This document shows positions 6,406 to 8,929 of a stretch of DNA of 8,929 bases, one piece after another (position 1 is the stretch's first letter; the number at the start of each line of letters is the position of its first letter). Location: positions 1-8,929 of the forward strand of contig DASWKG010000154.1 of the NCBI GenBank assembly GCA_036396755.1. The letters are read 5' to 3'. Made by a program: the position numbers and the translations under genes. Source of the stretch: DASWKG01 sp036396755 (GTDB lineage: Bacteria; Actinomycetota; UBA4738; CALAEC01). The notes under the pieces were generated by a model. That model had not been told where the DNA came from and searched no databases. It saw only the letters and a program-made list of their open reading frames with translations.

Positions 6406-6452
6406 TTCCGGTGACACTGAGCCTCGGATACCGAGGGTGAGTGTCACCGGAA
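6406..6452. terminator. Long perfect inverted repeat between converging genes, likely bidirectional terminator
   Basis: TTCCGGTGACACT (6406-6418) is the exact reverse complement of AGTGTCACCGGAA (6440-6452). Inside, CCTCGG (6422-6427) pairs with CCGAGG (6431-6436) around an ATA loop, so the whole 47-nt element folds into one long stem with a small mismatched bulge. It lies 7 bases from the prs stop codon and can form on either strand. Neither side has a T-tract. It most likely ends the glmU-prs transcript and also blocks read-through from the MFS gene. Confidence 0.75.
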
Positions 6453-6459
6453 CCGGACG

Positions 6460-7455
6460 CTACGGCTGGTTCTCGCCTCGGAAGATCTCGGAGACGCTCG
6501 TGTCCTCGAACACCGCCTGGAGCGCGGCGGCGATGATCGGGGCGATCGACAGCGTCGTGATCTTGGGGATCCGCTTCTCCTCGGGGATCGGAAGCGTGTT
6601 GGTGACGACCAGCTCCTCGATGGGTGCCTCCTCGAGCAGCTGGATCGCCTTGCCGGACAACACGGGGTGCGTCGCGGCGGCGTAGATCGCGCTGGCGCCC
6701 TCGCGGGCCAGCGCCTTCGCGCCCTCGACGATGGTCCCGGCGGTGTCGATCATGTCGTCGATCAGCACGCACGCGCGCCCCTCGACGTCGCCCTCGACCA
6801 CCATCTCCTCGATCTTGTGCGCCTCGGTGCGCGAGCGGCGCTTGTAGATGAACGCGAGCTCGGCGTCGAGGTGCTCGCGGAGCCGCTCCGCCGTCTTCAC
6901 ACGCCCGGCGTCCGGAGCGACCACGGCGAGCTGATCGCCGTTCTTCAGCTTGATCGTGTCGCGGATGTAGTCCGAGAGCAGGGGCAGGCCGGTGAGGTGG
7001 TCGAACGGGTAGTCGAAGAAGCCCTGGATCTGCCCGCTGTGGAGGTCGACCGAGACCACCCGGTCGGCGCCGGCGGCGGTGAGCAGGTCGGCGACCAGCT
7101 TCGCGGAGATCGGCTCGCGCGCGAGGGACTTCTTGTCCTGCCGCGAGTAGCCGTAGTACGGGACGACCGCGGTGATGCGCTTGGCGGACGCGCGCTTCAG
7201 CGCGTCGATCATGATGAGCTGCTCCATGATCGACTCGTTCACCGGCTCGGCGTGGGGCTGGATGACGAAGGCGTCGGCCCCGCGGACGCTCTCGACCGAG
7301 CGGACGTAGATCTCGCCGCTCGCGAAGCGGGAGATCTTGCAGGCCGCGAGCTCGACGCCGAGATTCTCCGCGATCTCCTGGGAGAGGGCGGGATGGGCCG
7401 TCCCCGAGTAGACCATCATGCGCTTCCTGGTGGAGTACTCCCGGATCGAGCCCAC
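6460..7455 (-). CDS. prs: Ribose-phosphate pyrophosphokinase (PRPP synthetase)
   Basis: The 331-residue cytosolic enzyme makes 5-phosphoribosyl 1-pyrophosphate from ribose 5-phosphate and ATP, feeding purine, pyrimidine, NAD, histidine and tryptophan synthesis. Signatures are FASGEIYVR (44-52), PYYGYSRQDKK (99-109), REPISAKL (113-120), DLHSGQIQGFFD (137-148) with catalytic-region His139, PDAGRVK (181-187), the flexible KRRSRTE loop (205-211) and the ribose-phosphate loop IDDMIDTAGT (232-241). The PDAGRVK and KRR wording is typical of actinobacterial enzymes. The start is GTG, sharing one base with the glmU stop codon (TAGTG). AAGGAGGG at the end of glmU is its ribosome-binding site. An ATG at codon 13 or 14 would remove a poorly conserved leader and is a less likely start. 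Confidence 0.96.
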   Translation of the reverse strand: MGSIREYSTRKRMMVYSGTAHPALSQEIAENLGVELAACKISRFASGEIYVRSVESVRGADAFVIQPHAEPVNESIMEQLIMIDALKRASAKRITAVVPYYGYSRQDKKSLAREPISAKLVADLLTAAGADRVVSVDLHSGQIQGFFDYPFDHLTGLPLLSDYIRDTIKLKNGDQLAVVAPDAGRVKTAERLREHLDAELAFIYKRRSRTEAHKIEEMVVEGDVEGRACVLIDDMIDTAGTIVEGAKALAREGASAIYAAATHPVLSGKAIQLLEEAPIEELVVTNTLPIPEEKRIPKITTLSIAPIIAAALQAVFEDTSVSEIFRGENQP

Positions 7456-8864
7456 TAGCCCTCCTTCTTGTTCTTGGCGCCCGTCTCGCGGCGCTTGGCG
7501 TACCCCTTCACCGTCCGCTGCTCGGCGCGCTCCACCGCGAGCGCGCCGGGGGGGACGTTCCTGGTGATGGTCGAGCCCGCCCCCGTCACGGCGCCCCGGC
7601 CCACGCGGACCGGCGCCACCAACATCGTATCCGACCCGATGAAGGCGCCGTCGCCGATCACGGTCCGATGTTTGCGGACCCCGTCGAAGTTGCAGGTGAT
7701 CGTGCCCGCGCCCACGTTCACGTACCTGCCGATCGTGGCGTCCCCGACGTAGGAGAGGTGCGGGACCTTGCTCCCCTCCCCGATCCGAGAGGCCTTGATC
7801 TCGACGAAAGAGCCGGCCTTGGCCCCGCGACCGAGGACCGTGCCCGGCCGGATGCTCGCGTAGGGCCCGACCGTGGCCTCGGGCCCGATCCGGGCTCCCC
7901 GAACGACCGAGAAGGTGATCTCGGCGCCGTCGGCGACGCGCGAGTCGACGATGCGGGCGCCCGGCCCGATCGTGCAGCCGGTGCCGATCCGCGTCACGCC
8001 CTCGAGGTAGGTGTCGGGGAGGAGGATCGTGTCGGCGCCGACCCGCACGCCCACGTCGACGTAGGTCCGGCCGGGGTCGACGAGCGTCACGCCGGCGGCC
8101 ATGAGCTCGTCGTTGATGCGGCGACGCATCGCCGCGGCCGCGCGCGCCAGCGCGCCACGGCTGTTCACGTCGAGCGCGCCCTCGAAGTCGGCGGGCACCG
8201 CGCGGAGGTCCTCGCCCTTCTCGGCGAGGATGCCGAGGACGTCGGGGAGGTAGTACTCGCGCTGGCTGTTCTCGCGGTCGACGAGCGGCAGCGCGCGGTA
8301 GAGATCGTCGCGCCGGAACACGTAGACGCTGGTGGCGACCTCGCGGATCCGGCGCTCCTCCGGCGTCGCGTCGCGCTCCTCGGCGATCCGCACGAGCCGG
8401 TCGCCCTCGCGGACCACCCGGCCGTAGCCCTTCGCGCTGGCCAGCTCGGTCGACTGCATGGTGGCGGCCGGCTTCCGGCGGCGATGGACGCGGAGCAGGT
8501 CGCGCAGCATGGCCGCGGTGATCAGCGGGTTATCGCCGGGGAGGACCAGCACGTCGGCGGCCTTCCCAACCGAGCGCTCGGCGACCATCACGGCGTGCCC
8601 CGTGCCGAGCGGCTCGCCCTGGTCGACGAACGTGACCGCGCCGCCGCCCCACGAGCGGACGGCCGCCTCCACCTCGTCCCTGCCGTGGCTGACCACGACC
8701 ACGACGCGGTCGGGCCGGACCGCGCGGGCCGCCCGCAGGACGTGCCAGAGCACCGGCCGTCCGGCGACCGGGTGCAGCGTCTTGGGCAGGCGCGACTTGA
8801 GGCGCTTGCCCTTGCCGGCGGCCATGACGACCACGGCGAGGCTTCGGGACGGCTTCCTTGGCAA
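7455..8864 (-). CDS. glmU: Bifunctional GlmU: N-acetylglucosamine-1-phosphate uridyltransferase / glucosamine-1-phosphate acetyltransferase
   Basis: GlmU acetylates glucosamine 1-phosphate and then couples it to UTP, giving UDP-GlcNAc for peptidoglycan. The 469-residue protein starting at TTG 8864 has the pyrophosphorylase domain first (about 8-240): MAAGKGKRLKSRLPK (14-28), QGEPLGTGHA (82-91), LPGDNPL (108-114), GYGRVVR (146-152), EYYLPD (203-208), DVNSR (232-236). A left-handed beta-helix of hexapeptides follows (about 265-445) with YASIRPGT (335-342), KAGSFVEIK (349-357), catalytic His369 in VPHLSYVGDA, and GAGTITCNFDG (385-395). The tail from 452 is lysine-rich. The frame is open to a GTG at 8891, but that codon sits only four bases after a likely -10 element, so it would fall upstream of the transcript start. 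TTG 8864 has GGGAG eight bases upstream. It is coupled to prs. Confidence 0.95.
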   Translation of the reverse strand: MPRKPSRSLAVVVMAAGKGKRLKSRLPKTLHPVAGRPVLWHVLRAARAVRPDRVVVVVSHGRDEVEAAVRSWGGGAVTFVDQGEPLGTGHAVMVAERSVGKAADVLVLPGDNPLITAAMLRDLLRVHRRRKPAATMQSTELASAKGYGRVVREGDRLVRIAEERDATPEERRIREVATSVYVFRRDDLYRALPLVDRENSQREYYLPDVLGILAEKGEDLRAVPADFEGALDVNSRGALARAAAAMRRRINDELMAAGVTLVDPGRTYVDVGVRVGADTILLPDTYLEGVTRIGTGCTIGPGARIVDSRVADGAEITFSVVRGARIGPEATVGPYASIRPGTVLGRGAKAGSFVEIKASRIGEGSKVPHLSYVGDATIGRYVNVGAGTITCNFDGVRKHRTVIGDGAFIGSDTMLVAPVRVGRGAVTGAGSTITRNVPPGALAVERAEQRTVKGYAKRRETGAKNKKEG

Positions 8865-8872
8865 GGAGCGAA

Positions 8873-8923
8873 CTCCCAGGTGAGGGGGCACCCCTTTGTA
8901 CCCGCAGTCCCGAAGCCGCGCAA
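8873..8923 (-). promoter_or_regulatory. Probable promoter and ribosome-binding site of the glmU-prs operon
   Basis: On the minus strand TTGCGC (8918-8923) and TACAAA (8895-8900) are spaced by 17 bases, a good sigma70 geometry with a three-of-six -35 and a five-of-six -10. Transcription would start near 8888. GGGAG (8873-8877) lies eight bases before the TTG start at 8864. GGGGGCACCCC (8884-8894, plus-strand reading), an imperfect palindrome at the expected start point, could be an operator or a short hairpin, but nothing supports a specific regulator. Confidence 0.5.
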
Positions 8924-8929
8924 GGGAAA

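Noticed and set aside
6005..6685. Plus-strand frame of 226 codons running from the MFS gene into prs
   Set aside because: It crosses the double-hairpin terminator region and the end of the opposite-strand prs gene, and its sequence is a shadow of both.
1..8929. CRISPR arrays, tRNA or rRNA genes, insertion-sequence ends, toxin-antitoxin or phage genes
   Set aside because: None is visible: no spaced direct repeats, no transposase or integrase motifs, and no cloverleaf-type sequences were noticed by eye.

Overview
The window is very GC-rich, with no insertion sequence, tRNA, rRNA or CRISPR array visible. Gene content and protein signatures point to a high-GC actinobacterium, possibly a deep-branching or metagenome-derived one. 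Evidence for this is the glmU-prs-rplY-pth neighbourhood, the actinobacterial-looking PRPP synthetase, an L25/CTC protein with a long acidic tail, frequent GTG and TTG starts, and a possible leaderless start. The species cannot be named from the sequence.

The layout has three blocks. On the right, minus strand, glmU (7455-8864) and prs (6460-7455) form a translationally coupled pair behind a sigma70-type promoter (8895-8923). On the left, minus strand, rplY (659-1339), pth (68-655) and the first codons of an unidentified membrane-anchored protein (1-71) form a second tight operon with its own -10 element (1366-1371). Between them, on the plus strand, sit three genes: a large secreted M6-type metalloprotease (1536-4436), a small lipoprotein with an FxLYD-like domain (4455-4997), and an MFS exporter of the EntS/MFS_3 type (5064-6362).

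The housekeeping genes supply cell-wall and nucleotide precursors (UDP-GlcNAc by GlmU, PRPP by Prs) and translation functions (ribosomal protein L25, peptidyl-tRNA hydrolase). They are usually neighbours in actinobacteria. Here the block is cut in two by an opposite-strand accessory cassette: rplY and the protease gene diverge over a regulatory gap, while the MFS gene and prs converge on two tandem stem-loops. The cassette looks like an envelope/secretion module, with the protease and lipoprotein 18 nt apart and probably co-transcribed.

Points worth a second look are the split operon, the non-canonical active-site motif of the M6-like protease, a structured leader RNA upstream of it that partly resembles the c-di-GMP-I riboswitch core, a possible leaderless nine-codon ORF overlapping the MFS start, and the tandem hairpins between the converging genes. 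I did not find convincing evidence for a wholly new multi-gene system.
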